A stretch of 64,000 nt of DNA from Tupaia tana (GCA_026018925.1 JAKSZU010000165.1:1-64000), one strand, 5' to 3'. Shown: positions 1-12,197, counted from the first letter of the stretch. Notes: generated by a model from the sequence alone, not told the origin. Numbers and translations are program-made.

Positions 1-163
1 CCTTCAGACTCCTGAATAAAAGACTCTTCCTGTGCAGACCACATTGTAAAAGACAGCAGAAGAGAGATTTTGACACACATCAGTCTACAAAAAAGAAAGC
101 ACACTTTTTCCCAGTCAAAGAAATATTTTCCTAAAAGGTATCCAAAAGTGAATTCCTCTCCCC

Positions 164-1146
164 ATGGGTAGAAGTAGAAGAGCCTCAGGTTTGAACAAAC
201 CAAGTAATAAGTCTCCATCAAAAGAAAACAATAAGTCCGGTCCATCTCTTGAAAAAATAGATGTGACCAAAATGTCAGAGAAAAAGTTTAGAACATTCAT
301 GGAGGCAAAATTGTATCAGTTGGAACAGAAAAGGAACATGAGCTACAGGAGATTATAAAGTCATTCCAGGATATGAAAAAAGAAATGGACACAAAGAAAA
401 AATCTGGTGGAAATATTAGAGATAAAGTCTGTAATACAGGAAATTAAAAATTCCCTCAAAAGTATTAAAAGTCAATTAAACCATGCTGAAAATTGAATCT
501 CTGACAGAGAAGATAAAACTTCTGACCTAGAAAATAAACACCAAAAAGATAGAGAAAATTTTAAAAATGATGATATTATACGAGAAATATTAGACCTTAT
601 TAAACGTCAAAACATCTGAATAATTGGTATCCAAGAAGGTGAAGAAACTAAAATGAACATGGAAAATCTATTTTATGAAATCCTCAAAGTAAAGGTCTCA
701 AGTTTAGGAAAGCACTTGCACATCCAGACACAAGAAATACAAAGAACATCAAATATAAGCAACCCAAGAAGATCTTCTCAAAGTCACATCTTAGCCAGAC
801 TGGCCAAGACCACAGATAAAGAAAAGATACTAAAATCTGCAAGAGAGAAACGAGAGCGTGACATACAAAGGTCATCTCATCAGGCTAGTTCTGGACCTTT
901 CAACAGAATGCAAGCAAGGAAAGAATGAAAAGACATATCGAAAGTGTTAAGAGAGAAACAGTTTCAACCAAGATTATTATATCCAGCAATATTGTCCTTC
1001 ATATGATCAAAAAAAAAAATAGAAATCTTCTCAAACAAAGAAAACCAGAAAGGATTAGCCAACACCAGAGCAGCTCTTCAAGAAACTCTGAAGAAAGTCC
1101 TGTTCCAGAAAAAACTAAGAATGATCAGCCAGAAACAAGGGAATAG
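164..1146 (+). pseudogene. L1-A ORF1 remnant
   Basis: Nucleic-acid-binding chaperone ORF of L1, in pieces. The N-terminal coiled-coil segment (MGRSRRASGL..., then [19 protein letters not shown]) breaks by frameshift near 350. The RNA-recognition and C-terminal part ([10 protein letters not shown]-type motif, here LARLAKTTDKEKIL near 789-833) is open from 653 to 928, then shifts frame again. Not functional. Confidence 0.75.
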
Positions 1147-1189
1147 AAGACAACCTAGACAATGGCCAACTTAAAGGTAAGGACAAGTC

Positions 1190-4100
1190 TAGAAATATCA
1201 ATAATAACATTGAATGTTAATGGATTAAATTCTATCAAGAGACAAAAACGAGCAGAAAAGATAAAAAAACGAAATCCTTCTAATTTTTGTTTCCACAAGA
1301 AATACATCACATGGATAAAGACACACATAGACTAAAAGTGAAGTATTGTCAAAAGGTATTCCATGCAAATGGGAACCAAAAATATAGCTGGAGTAACGCT
1401 ACTAATTTCTGACAAGAATAGGCTTTAAAACAAAAACTGTTCGAGATACAAAGAATGGCACTATATTGTAGTAAAAGAATTAATCCATCAAGAAGATATA
1501 ATGCTAATTAATATCTACGTACCTAACACAGGACCACCCAAATATGTGAAAGAAAGACTATTATATCTAAAAGTAGAGATAGACATCAACACACTGATTG
1601 TTGGAGATCTCAACACCCCACTATCTCCTCTGGACAAATGATATAGACAAAAAATAAAGAGGTAAAGGATCTAAATGATACGAAGAAAAAAATGGACTAA
1701 AACAAACATCTATAGAACTTTACACCTGAAAACCACTAGATATAGTTTTTTCTCACCCTCACATGAAACCTTTTTGAAGATTGACCACATGATAGGGGCA
1801 CAAAGCAAGCCTCTACATATTCAAAGGCATAGAAACTATATCCACCATCTTCTCTGACCATGACGAAATTAAACTTGATTTTAATTTCATGAGAAATTCT
1901 CAAAAATACAGAAGTACATGGACACTAAATAGCCTATTCCTGAATGACTATGTAACTACTAAAGAAATTAAGACTGAAGTAAAAACATTCATAAAAACCA
2001 ATGAAAATTAGGACAGGAGTTTCTATAATCTTTAGGACACTTCAAAAGCAGTCATAAGAGGGACGTTTACAGGAATTAGTGCACATAAGAATAAGATGTA
2101 AAGAAGGCAAATGGGATCAGAGAACTGGAAAAGCAAGAGCAAAAAATTTCAAAAAGCTCCAGGAGAAAAGAAATAATAATGATTTAAGCAGAAATAAATG
2201 TAATAGAAAATAAGTGAACTATACAGAAAATAAATAAAAGCAAAAGCTGGTCCTATGAAAAGAAAAAAAATATTGACACACCATTAGCCAGACTAATTAA
2301 GAAGAGAGAATGGAACCAGATAAGTCAAATTCACAACAAATCAGGCAACATTACAACAGACATAACAGAAATACAAAACATCATGAGAACACACTATGAG
2401 CGAGTCTATGCCAACATAGAAGAAAACCTGGATAAGATGGACAAATTTCTGGACACATAATCTACCAATATTGACTCAGGAATATATAGAAAGCCTGAAT
2501 AGACCTATAACAAGCAATGAGATTGAATCAGTAATAAAATAACATCAGCATAATAAAAGCCATTTATGAAAAACCTACAGCTAACATTATTTCAATGGGA
2601 AAAAGCTGAAAGCTTTTCCACTAAAAACTGGTACAAGACAAGGCTGTCCACTTTCTCTGCTCTAATTCAATATAGCACTGGAAATTCTAGCCAATTTGAT
2701 CAGACAAGAGAAGAAAATAAAAGGCATTCCAGTAGGGAAAGGAGAGATGAAATTATCTCTGTTTGCAGATGACATGATTATATACATAGAAGACCCAATA
2801 GTATCCACAAAAAAACATCTTGAAGTAATCAATGCATACAGTAAAGGGGCAGAATACAAAATTAATTTTTGAAAATCTATAGCATTACTATATATAAACA
2901 ACAAGCCAGACAGAGATAGAACTAAAGAAAGTAATTCCATTTACCATAGCCACAAGACGCATAAGATACTTAGGAATAAAACTAACCAAGGAAGTCAAAA
3001 ACCTCTACAAGGAACACTACAAAAACCTTAAAAAAGAAATTGAAAAGAACACTAAAAAGTGGAAGTATATCCCATGTTCCTGGATTGGCAGAATCAATAT
3101 AATCAAAAGGTCAATTCTACCCAAATTAATCTACATGTTTAATGCAATCCCTATAAAATTACAAGAGACATTTTCCACAGACCTAGAAAAGACAATCATA
3201 GATTTTGTCTGGAACCATAGAAGACCCAGTTTTGCTAAAGCCATCCTGTGCAAGAAGACAGGAGTAGGTAGCATCTCATTTCCTGACTCCAAAGTATATT
3301 ACAGAGCTGTGATAATCAAAACAGCCTGGTATTGGCACAAAAATAGACATGAGGACGAATAGACTAGAGTAGAGACTCCAGAAATAAATCCCAAAACATA
3401 CAACCAACTCACATTGACAAAGGGTGCCAGTCAATCCAATGAGACAAGCGAAACCTCTTTAGCAAATGGTGTTGGGAAAACTGGGTATCCACCTGCAGAA
3501 AGATGAATCTGAACCCCTATCTGTCACCATTAACAAAAATCAACTCAAAGTGAATCAATAATCTAAACCTAAGACCACAAACTATAAAACTACTGGTGGG
3601 AAACACTGGGGAACCGGAGAGACATTGGGTAGGCAAAGTCTTCTTAAGCAAGACCCCCAAAGTACAGGCAATAATCCCCAAAATAAACAGGTGGGATTAC
3701 ATCAGATTAATGGGTATCTGCACAGCAAGCACACCCTAATTAGTGTGAATCGACAAACGTAGGAATGGGGAGAGAATTTTTTTTAACTGTGCCTTAGATA
3801 AGGAACTGATAACCAGAATACACAGGGACCTCAAGTAGCTTACTCAGAAGTAAATGAGTAACCCAATTAAAATATTGGAAAATGAGCTGAATAAACAACT
3901 CTCAAAGGAAGACATATGAACAGCCAAAAAGCATTTGAAAGAATACTCAATATTCCTCATTTTAAGGGAGATTCAGATCAAACCACAGTGAGATATCACC
4001 TACTTCCAGTCAGAATGACAAAGATTAAAAAAAAACAAAAACAAATAATAAGTGCTGAAGAGGTTGTGGTGAAAGGGGGACACTTCTACACTGTTGTTAG

Positions 4101-4597
4101 GAATGTAAATTGGTCCAGCCACTGTGGAGAATAATATGGAGGTTCATCAAAGACCTTCAAATAGAACTACCATATGATCCAGCAGTTCCACTCCTGGGTA
4201 TCTACCTAAAGAACAGGAGAGCACTTAGTTGAAAACGGCTTGCACTACTGTTTACATAGCAGCATTGTTCATGATTGCTAAGTTGTGGAACCAACCCAAA
4301 TATCCACAAACAGATGAATGGTTTGAAAAATTATGGCGCATATATTCCATGGAATACTATTCAGCCATAAAAATCAAGGCCCTGGAATTTAATAGAAAGT
4401 GGATGAATATGGAAGATTTATTGCTAAGTGAAGCAAATCAGGCTATGAAAGAAAGACATTGTATGTATTCACTTACCATATACCAACTGTCTGCACTCTA
4501 TGGTAGAGACTTAAAGACTGGAGAACATAAAAACATTAAAAATTGTAATGAACACTGGAGACAAGTGGAAAGAGAGTGTGAGAGGGGAAGAGCATAG
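1190..4597 (+). pseudogene. L1-A ORF2 remnant (endonuclease/reverse transcriptase)
   Basis: Readable pieces in order: endonuclease opening (about 1200-1240), reverse-transcriptase palm with FADDM at about 2768, thumb/C-terminal segments at 3135-3362 ([27 protein letters not shown]) and the cysteine-region end at 4229-4597 (WNQPKYPQTDEW, SMEYYSAIK). Multiple stops and a ~600-bp internal deletion make it non-functional. Confidence 0.8.
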
Positions 4598-4939
4598 GGA
4601 AGAAAATTAGAGGAAAAAAAGAGAGGTAAGACACTTGCAGGACACATATAAAATTATTTATGTGTTGATGAGTATGTGTACAATAGCCTCAACTGGGCTG
4701 CACTGAGGTGTATATCATGGTAGGTGAAGTATCTTCACAATCTAAATGATGTATAGCGTTTTAATGTATGAATAATAATTTTTAAAATTAATTTAAAAAG
4801 AATATGACTGAAGTACACACATACACTATATTCACACATTTAAAAAATTATATATAGACAAAAAAATTATATATAGACAAATTACAGGTATATATAGTTA
4901 TAAAATACGAGGTAGTTTTTTTTCATTTCTTTTTCTTTT

Positions 4940-5135
4940 TTTTTTTTTTTTTTTTTTTTTTTGGAGAGGTTATTTGCTATAGGGCGCGTGCGCTCGCCAG
5001 ACAGACAGAGAGAGATGGAGAGACAGAAAGCGAGAAATCACCTCCAGGGGGGATGGTCACACCGCAATCCCTTCTCCATTCTCCTCTCAGGATCCTGGGC
5101 ACGCACGCACACGCACCCGGCGTGAGTTTATGTGA
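4940..5135 (-). repeat. Long-form tRNA-derived SINE, reverse
   Basis: Complement of the CTATAGCAAA...CTCTC tail, GCGCACGC spacer and the GAGAATGGAG body. CpG-rich and therefore probably young. It lacks the tRNA head, which is cut near 5135. Confidence 0.75.
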
Positions 5136-5225
5136 AAACAAAAGAATGATTTAAATTAAAAAAAACTATTTAAAACTAATTGAGTCCATTCTTTCTCACA
5201 TACAATTATTTAAAACTATTTTAAA

Positions 5226-5398
5226 GCAATCCTGTAGCTAACTCTAGTTTAAGTTCCAAACCCAGCAGCTTGTAAATTACACTGCATACCTGTGCATGCA
5301 TACCCAAAATCCTGAGGAAAATGGGGATTATCATCTCCTCTGGGGAGTGATTTCTCATTTTCTCTTGCTCTCTGTGTCTCTTAAGAGAAGATACATGC
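5226..5398 (+). repeat. Long-form SINE, forward, degenerate
   Basis: Weak head (CCTGTAGCTAACTCTAG) followed by the recognisable body with CATGCATACCCAAAATCCTGA and GGGGAGTGATTTCTCA. The tail is lost. Confidence 0.5.
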
Positions 5399-5544
5399 CA
5401 CATTCATGGCTACTGCAAACTAGCCATTTTGGGGGAAACAGAGAAATGATTTCCCACTGATAATTTGACCTCCAGCACACAAAACTCTCATGATTAAACA
5501 TCCAAGTTTGGGAAGAAACTGACCATTCACCAGATGACTAGAAA

Positions 5545-6535
5545 TCGCTGCAGGATCACAAGAAATACAGGGAAGCAGGAAAATACCTCTCCTCAAAGGG
5601 AAAAAAAAATAACTCCTCTTCATCCACAGACAGTTCAATGGAAATCATGGAAATGTCTGATAAAGAATTTAGAACATTCATAATGGCAAAACTAACAGAG
5701 ATGGAAGACAAGAGACAATGAACTGTGGAAGAGGAAGGAGAAAGGAGTTGAAGAGTTCCAGGAGGTGAGGAAATTCATGCAAGATCTAAAAGAGGAATTT
5801 CACACTTTACAAAAGAATCAGATGAAACTGTTAGAGATGAAGGCTATAATACAAGAAGTCAAAATCTCCCTTGAAAGTATTTAAAGCAGACTAGATCATA
5901 CAGAAAATAGAATCTCAGACATAGGAGAGAAAATTGTTGGCCTACAAAAATCCACCACGAAGACTGAGAAAATTGCCCCAAAACTTGAGAATAATATATG
6001 AGAAATACTAGATACAATCAAACGTCCAAACATCTGAATAATAGGCATCCCAGAAGGCAAAGAGACTCATAAGGATATTGATAATCTATTCCATGAGATC
6101 CTGCAAGAAAACTATCCAAACCTAGAGAGGCACTCAAAGATTCAATCCCAAGAAATATAGAGGAACCCAAATAGAATCAACCCAAGAAATCTTCTCCAGG
6201 ACACATTATAGCCAGATTGACCAAAACCACAGACAAAGACAAGATACTAAGATTGGCAAGAGAAAAATGGCAAGTTACCTACAAAGGGTATCCCATCAGA
6301 CTAACAGCAGACCTCTCATTGGAAACAATGTGAGCGAGGAAACAATGGGAAAATAAATTCAAAGTGTTAAGGGAAAAGCAATTTCAACCGAGAATACTGT
6401 ACCCAGCAAGATTATCATTCATTTGGGAAGAAAAGACACGAACATTCAAAGATTCCCAGATAAACAAAACCTGAAAGAACTTACCAGCGCCAGACCAGAT
6501 ATCCAAGAAGTTCTTAAGGGAGTGCTATGTCAGTA
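5545..6535 (+). pseudogene. HAL1-like ORF1 remnant, copy 1
   Basis: Resembles the ORF1 at 48628-49811: MEMSDKEFRTFIMAKLTEME near 5645, a coiled-coil stretch, an IIGIPEG-type motif near 6040, TKTTDK near 6221, then a basic C-terminal segment ending near 6535. In-frame stops, for example near 5718, 5881 and 5999, and a frameshift near 6190 break it. Confidence 0.7.
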
Positions 6536-7189
6536 AAATTAAATGCAGACACACATAAATAAGAGTTCAAAAGCTAAGAAGAAAATGGGCAACTCAATTG
6601 TAGGGACAAAGTCTGGAGTTGAGTATTATATCCCAGAGTTCAATCTGGAAGATCGAACCTCAACAGAAGGAAGATTAAGTACATGAGACTGAACTGATGA
6701 AACAGCATTCTGTGACTTGACTAAAATATTGCTACTTTTCTTCTAAGCTTTGTTGTTCAGTTTTAAGGATTTTTGTCCTGTCTTAAGCTGTCAATAGATT
6801 CATGTATCTACTATTTGAACAGAATACTAACCTGTTTCTAGGCTTTAAGTTTCAAGGAAATATCCTTACCAGTTCAAAACTGCTTTTCTTGACATCACCA
6901 GCTGAACTTGCTATTGAACATAGTTAGATTACTTATGATATTGTGTGATCAACAAAATGTTGGGGGAAAAGGAATTGAAGACAACTGTAGACAGCAAAGA
7001 TAGTGTAATAAGAGAGTGGGAAAGGGCAGAGGGTCAGACATGGGGTGAAAAACATATATATATGAAAGTAGAAATGGAATATTATTGATGATAACATTCA
7101 TGATTAAGCCACTATGCAGTTTATTCTAGATGGGAAACCACATTTAGTATGTTGTGATGATGCTCAGAGAATGAATGTAAATTAATAAA

Positions 7190-7735
7190 AACAATTTTTT
7201 CAGGAGAAAAAAAACCAAAAACACTAAAACTGTTATCAAAATTTTTTAAAACTGCATATTTGATGACTACAGTAAGCTATATATCCCCAGCTAGGTACTA
7301 CTTTATAGTATGTTCATTCTACTCACTGAGGTTTATGCCTAAAGTCAGACATGGGTTCATGTATATGTATGTATTAGCTGCTCTTGCTATTTCAAATATT
7401 TAGACAAATTAAGTTCACTAGCAAATCAATTAAATGCGGGTAAAGGCATAGAAAGCAACCGTGGATACCAGAGACAATGTAGGAGGAGGGTTGGACAGGG
7501 CAGAGGGTGAGGCACAAGCAATCAAGGATGGCAAAAAAAAAAAAAAAAAAAAAGAAAAAAAAGTAAAGCAAAATATACAAGACATAAGAAATAGAAAATT
7601 ATTTGTTGATAGCATGTATGTTGATGTACTTGACTGAACCAATATACAGTGTATTTTGGATGGAAAATTCATCTTGTATACTGTAAAGATGTATAGTGAA
7701 TTAATGTAAAAAATAAATTTAAAGAAAAAAATTAT
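7190..7735 (+). repeat. Duplicated 3' terminal module of the HAL1-like element
   Basis: Two related end modules stand in tandem: one ends near 7190 (CACTATGCAGTTTATTCTAG ... GAATGTAAATTAATAAAAA) and a second near 7730 (AATATACAGTGTATTTTGGA ... GTGAATTAATGTAAAA). The same pair recurs at 23.9-24.4 kb and, inverted, at 47.4-48.1 kb, so it belongs to the element. Confidence 0.65.
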
Positions 7736-7744
7736 TCATGTAGT

Positions 7745-7950
7745 TCAAATATATTTGTACCCAAACTCTTTTAATTTCATTTTCCACAAACTTGTTGAAA
7801 TCCTTTTGTACACATGTGTCATTTATAAATGTATGTTTTTCATTTTTGCTCTTATATTTTTATATTTTTTCTTGAGTTACTGACCCATGCAGAACTTTCA
7901 GTACAGTGGCAATAAAATCCTGCAGTCTTCCTGGTTGCAAAGGGAGAAAA
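7745..7950 (-). mobile_element. Possible old L1 ORF2 fragment, antisense
   Basis: AACTTTCAGTACAGTGGCAATAAA... resembles the antisense of a decayed L1 reverse-transcriptase segment. Too short and diverged to be certain. Confidence 0.3.
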
Positions 7951-8034
7951 AAAAAGAAAACTAAAATGCACAGAAGCAGAGAATAATATGACAGCTACTA
8001 CAGATTGAGGGTAGCTAGGATTTAAAAATGTTGG

Positions 8035-8295
8035 TCAAGAAAGTAGCTGATGGTGTAATGGTTAGATTGCTGGGCTCCCAGTAGACTGCAAAGTGAGTCA
8101 TACACCCAGTGCTTAAAACTCATGCCAGGCACATGTGTGTGTTTGCTCAAAATCCCAAGAGGAGACTGGAGGAGAGGGATTGCAGTGTGACCCTCCTATT
8201 GGGGTTGCTTTCTTGATTTGTGTCTTGATTTCTGTATTTCTCCAGCAAACACATTGTCCTATAGCAAAATTCTCTCAAAAAAGTAAATTAAATTA
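8035..8295 (+). repeat. Long-form SINE, forward
   Basis: Head GTGTAATGGTTAGATTGCTG, body AAAATCCCAAGAGGAG, tail CTATAGCAAAATTCTCTC. Moderately diverged. Confidence 0.75.
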
Positions 8296-8497
8296 AACTT
8301 AAAATGTTGGTCAAAAGACATAGCATTTAGTTAGACAAGAGTAATAAGTTCAAATGATCTAATGTATATCATATCAGTGCAATAAATTGTATTGTATAAC
8401 TGAGTCATTCTCTGAAAGTAGATATTGTGTTCTCACCCCAGAAAGAAGTTGTGAGGTAATACATATGTAATTTTTTTCGTTTTAAAAAAAATATTTA

Positions 8498-8757
8498 GGG
8501 AACCAGCAGTTAGCGTAATGGCTATGTCGCTGGACTCCCACGTAGTCGACCGCGGTTCGCGTCTCGGACCCGGTGGCTTACAACTCACGCCGGGCGCGTG
8601 TGCGTGCATGCCCAAGATCCCGAGAGGAGAATGGAGGAGAAGGGATTGCGGCGTGACCATCCCCCCTGGGGGGTGATTTCTCGCTTTCTGTCTCTATGTC
8701 TCTCTCTGTCTGTCTGGCGAGCGCACGCACCCTATAGCAAAAAACCTCTCAAAAAAA
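8498..8757 (+). repeat. Long-form tRNA-derived SINE, near-complete young copy
   Basis: One of the cleanest copies. The head carries a good A box (TAGCGTAATGG, 8511-8521) and a B-box-like GGTTCGCGTCT (8554-8564), the internal RNA polymerase III promoter of tRNA genes. The body runs through CCCAAGATCCCGAGAGGAG and GGATTGCGGCGTGACC, and the tail is CTATAGCAAAAAACCTCTC plus A-rich. Many CpGs survive. The flanking AAAAAATATTTA is repeated at about 8486-8497 and 8751-8762 as a target-site duplication. Confidence 0.88.
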
Positions 8758-9094
8758 TATTTACTTTAATTTGTTATTATTTATTTCTTTTTTCTCTTGA
8801 AACTTTTTTTAATTAATTTACTTTTTTTCCCTAATCATCATCACAACATACAAAATGTGGTTCTTCACCCAGAATATACTGCATAGTGGTTTAATAATAT
8901 ATGTTATCATCAATAATTTTCCATTTCTATTTTCATATATATATATATATATATTACCCCTATGCCCCTATATCTGACCCTCTGCACTTTCCCACCCTCT
9001 TCTCACACTATCTCTGGTGTCTACCGTTGTCTTTTATGCCTTTCCTACCTACATTTTATTGATCACACAATTTCTTAAGTAATCTAACTACTTT

Positions 9095-9556
9095 CTTATT
9101 TTCTTTTTTCTTCTTTTTTCCATTTTGTTTTCTTCTATACATTCAATCACATTATTATTTGTCTTACAAAGTGGATATTTCAACAGGTGAACATTTCTTC
9201 CTAGTACAGTTGATAAAACTACAAAATATCTTCAAAAGATAATACCACACCTCTTTGTGCCATCAATGCTTTGCCTCCCTGTCTCTCCCCCAAATGTCCT
9301 TCCTCAGACCCTCCTCTTTCACACACACTATATCTGGTATTTACAACTATAGACTGTCTTTCTGTATCCTTTAGTCAATTAGTTTCAGTCATAGAGTGCG
9401 GGCACTCGGTATATATTAAGTGGGGACATACAATGCCTCTCCTTCACAGCCTGGCGTGCTTCACTCAGCAGTAAGTCTTCCATATTCATCCACTTCCTGT
9501 CAAAAGCCAGGGTTATTTTTTATGGCTTAATAGTATTAATTTGAGTACATATGCTA
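9095..9556 (-). mobile_element. 5'-truncated L1 3' end, antisense, nested in HAL1-like copy 2
   Basis: The complement matches the end of L1 ORF2 and the 3' UTR (GAGTGCGGGCACTCGGTATA, CTCAGCAGTAAGTCTTCCAT). A target duplication AAGTAATCTAACTACTTT lies at 9077-9094 and, with two extra bases, at about 9557-9577. This nesting dates it after the host element. Confidence 0.8.
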
Positions 9557-9954
9557 AAGTAATCATCTAACTACTTTCAATAGCAAGTTCAGCTGGTAAT
9601 TTTAAGAAAAGCAGTTTTGAATTGGTAAAGAAATTTGCTTAAAACTTAAAGCCTGGAAACATGTTAGTATTCTGTTCAAATAGTAGGCACATGAACCTAT
9701 TGACAGCTCATACAGGGCAAAAACTGTTAAAAGTGACAACAAAGCCTCGAAGAAAAGTACCAATATTTTAATCAAAATCACAGAATTCTATTTCACCAGT
9801 TCAGTCTCATGTACTTAATCTATCTTCTATTGTGGTTCAATCTTCTTGATTGAATTCTGGGATATAATATTCAACTCCAGACTTGTCCCTATGATTAAGT
9901 TGGCCATTTTCTTAGTTTTTGAACTATAATTTCTGTGTGTCTGCATTTAATTTT

Positions 9955-10870
9955 CCTGGTAGCAATCCCTTGAGAACTTCTTGGATATCTGGTCTGGTGC
10001 TGGTAAATTCTTTCAGGTTTGTCTATCTGAGACTGTTCTTGACTTTTCTTTCCATATGAAGGATAATATTACCAGGTACAGTATTCTTGGTTGAAATTGC
10101 TTTTTCCTTAACACTTTGAATATATTTTCCCATTCTTTCCTCACTCACATTGTTTCCAATGAGAGGTCTGCTGTTAGTCTCAGGGAATATCCTTCATAGG
10201 TAACTTGCCATTTCTCTCTTGCCAATCTTAGTATCTTGTCTTTGTCTGTGGTTTTGGTCAACCTGGCTATAATGTGTCTTGGAGAAGATCTTCTTGGATT
10301 GATTCTATTTGGGGTCTTTCGTATTTCTTGGGACAGGATCTTTGAGTGCCTCTCTAGGTTTGGAAAGTTTTCTTGCAGGATTTTATGGAATAGATTATCA
10401 ATGCCTCTATGAGTCTCTTCGCTTTCTGGGATGCCTATTATTTGGATGTTTGGACATTTGATGGTATCTAGTACTTCTCTTATATTATTTTCAAAGTTGT
10501 GGGCAATTTTCTGTCTTTGTGGTGGATTTTTCTAGGCCAGCAATTTTCTCTTCTACGTGAGATTCTATTTTCTGCATGATCTAGTTTGCTTTAAATACTT
10601 TCAAGGGAGATTTTGACTTCCTGTATTATAGTCTTCATCTCTCACAGTTCCATTTGGTTCTTTTGTAACGTGCATAATTCCTTTTTTAGGTCTTGCAAGG
10701 ATTTCCTCACCTCCTGGAACTCATCAGCTCCTTTCTCCTGCTTCTTCTGCAGTTCATAGTCTCTCTTCTCTTCCATCTCTGTTAGCTTCACCATTATGAA
10801 TGTTCAAATTCTTTATCAGACATTTCCATGATTTACAATGAACTGTCAGTTGATAAAGAGGAGTTATTCT
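9955..10870 (-). pseudogene. HAL1-like ORF1 remnant, copy 2
   Basis: The complement reads the same ORF1 as at 48.6-49.8 kb: coiled-coil region around 10600-10800, the IIGIP motif near 10430 and the TKTTDK motif near 10240. Frameshifts and stops throughout. Confidence 0.65.
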
Positions 10871-11299
10871 TTTCCCTTTGAGAAGAGGTATTTTCTTGAT
10901 TTCTCATGTTTCTTATGGCCCTGCAATTATTTTTCATCATCTGATGGATGGTGTGTTTCTTCCCAAGCTTAAAGTTCAATCTGAGCATCCAGGAGGGTGC
11001 AGAAAAGGAAACAGAGAAAGAGAAACAACAGAAATAAAAACAACCAAGAAACAGAGAAAAAGAGAAGAAAAAAACAAAAAAAAAACTCTTTTACAAAAGA
11101 GAAAAAATTAGAAAACCCACGCAAACTCACTAGTTCTCAGGAGCCAGGAGGTGTCTTCTGAAGTCCTGCTCCCTTGTCTCTTATGGGTTGGGAGGAGGAG
11201 AGGAAATTATTAACAACATAAAGGTAAAGGAGGGGCTGAAATCAGAGAAAATTGTTTACCTTAAAACAATTTAAAGGAAAAATTACAGAAAAATAAGAA

Positions 11300-11375
11300 G
11301 AGACAGAGGTAGAGAGAGACAGAGACAGAGACAGAGGCAGAGGCAGAGACAGAGGCAGAGGCAGAGAGAAGTCTT
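11300..11375. repeat. GACAGA/GGCAGA simple repeat
   Basis: Imperfect hexamer array (gagacagagacagaggcaga and variants) inside the 5' part of the HAL1-like element. Confidence 0.7.
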
Positions 11376-11529
11376 GAGGTAGCTCCTACCACTCGAGTTT
11401 GTTGGCTGGAGGCTGAATTATCAGTAGAAAAATCTTCATTTCTTTTTTCCCTGAAATCACTAGTTTTCAGGAGCAATGAAAGTGTCCTCTCTACATATGT
11501 TATTTTTAATTAATAATTAAATTTTATTT

Positions 11530-11690
11530 TATATATTATTATTTCTTCATTTTGACCAAATTGAGAGAGTGAAATTGAGAAAGCAAGCTGCAACTATGGA
11601 ACTGTAACTGCAGTCAAACATGTGGGAGTACAACTTCACCATCACACCATCTGATGACCCTGGTAATAATGCCAAATGGCTCAATTAAGC
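11530..11690 (-). repeat. Short-form SINE, reverse
   Basis: TTTTGACCAAATTGAGAGAG tail complement, GAAAGCAAGC, then a degenerate tRNA head ending ACCATCACACCATCTGATGA. Confidence 0.6.
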
Positions 11691-11699
11691 CATCACTCA

Positions 11700-12195
11700 A
11701 AGTTTACATAAGTTAAAATATCTTTCTGCAAGTCATATTTTTATAAAAATCAAAAAATAGATGTACAAAAATAAATGAATTAACAAGTCATGACAATTTT
11801 TCAAAGATATTTTCTATAAATACTGGTAAGAGAAAAAAATGTAACATATAAATGTTGGGTCAAAAATAGAGTTCTTTTTAGTTATTACATATGAAATCAT
11901 ATAATGAGTACTTGACACCTGAATTATCAGTGGACAGAGCAGAGGATATCAGTCTTAGGGGTATGTGGATTAATTTCATGGGACATTTGAAATTAAAAAT
12001 AATCTAATATTTTCTGGAAAGCATCCTTCTTCTTTGTAAGTTATAAGGCTCATTTGTGCTATGATGGAGTTGCAGATGTGAGAGAGATATTGGACATAAC
12101 AATAAAATGCCTTCTATACACTCGTGAGGAAGCCACCAATGACTGATATTATTCCTTCTCCTTTTTTAAGGCATCATACATAATTAGATTATTTT
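11700..12195. other. No feature recognised
   Basis: AT-rich low-copy sequence upstream of the V2R gene. I see no coding pattern and no repeat I can name. Confidence 0.4.
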
Positions 12196-12197
12196 GG

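Larger units (their letters stand above)
1..4925 (+). mobile_element. L1-A: decayed LINE-1, 5' end outside the window
   Basis: 5' UTR end (1-160), ORF1 remnants (164-1146), ORF2 remnants (about 1190-4600), then a 3' UTR ending near 4800. ORF2 starts with the endonuclease opening ITLNVNGLN near 1200 and is broken by many stops. About 600 bp is missing from the reverse transcriptase at about 2540: ESVI runs straight into [16 protein letters not shown] is still readable at 2768-2779. The region past the L1 end, 4800-4925, is shared with L1-B (see findings). Dead copy. Confidence 0.88.
5400..7735 (+). mobile_element. ORF1-only L1 derivative (HAL1-like), copy 1
   Basis: 5' UTR (about 5400-5510), an ORF1-like region (about 5545-6535) and then a 1.2-kb 3' region with no reverse-transcriptase motif, ending AATTAATGTAAAAAATAAATTT. 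The ORF1 stop is followed at once by the shared 3' region, the same order as in the copies at 8.8-11.2, 47.4-50.0 and 57.3-62.2 kb. ORF1 is disrupted, for example by an early stop near 5718, so it encodes nothing intact. The assignment to HAL1 (ORF1-bearing L1 without ORF2, moved by L1 proteins) is by structure. Confidence 0.8.
8780..11480 (-). mobile_element. ORF1-only L1 derivative (HAL1-like), copy 2
   Basis: Reads on the - strand: 5' UTR (about 11480-10890, with a GACAGA-rich stretch), ORF1 remnant (about 10870-9960), then the shared 3' region to about 8790, interrupted at 9095-9556 by an antisense L1 3' end. No reverse-transcriptase motif between the ORF1 end and the tail. It ends in the first of the two end modules described for copy 1. 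Confidence 0.75.

Noticed and set aside
8498-8600. tRNA gene on the + strand
   Set aside because: A- and B-box-like motifs are present, but the sequence does not close a cloverleaf with acceptor stem and it is the head of a SINE present in dozens of copies.
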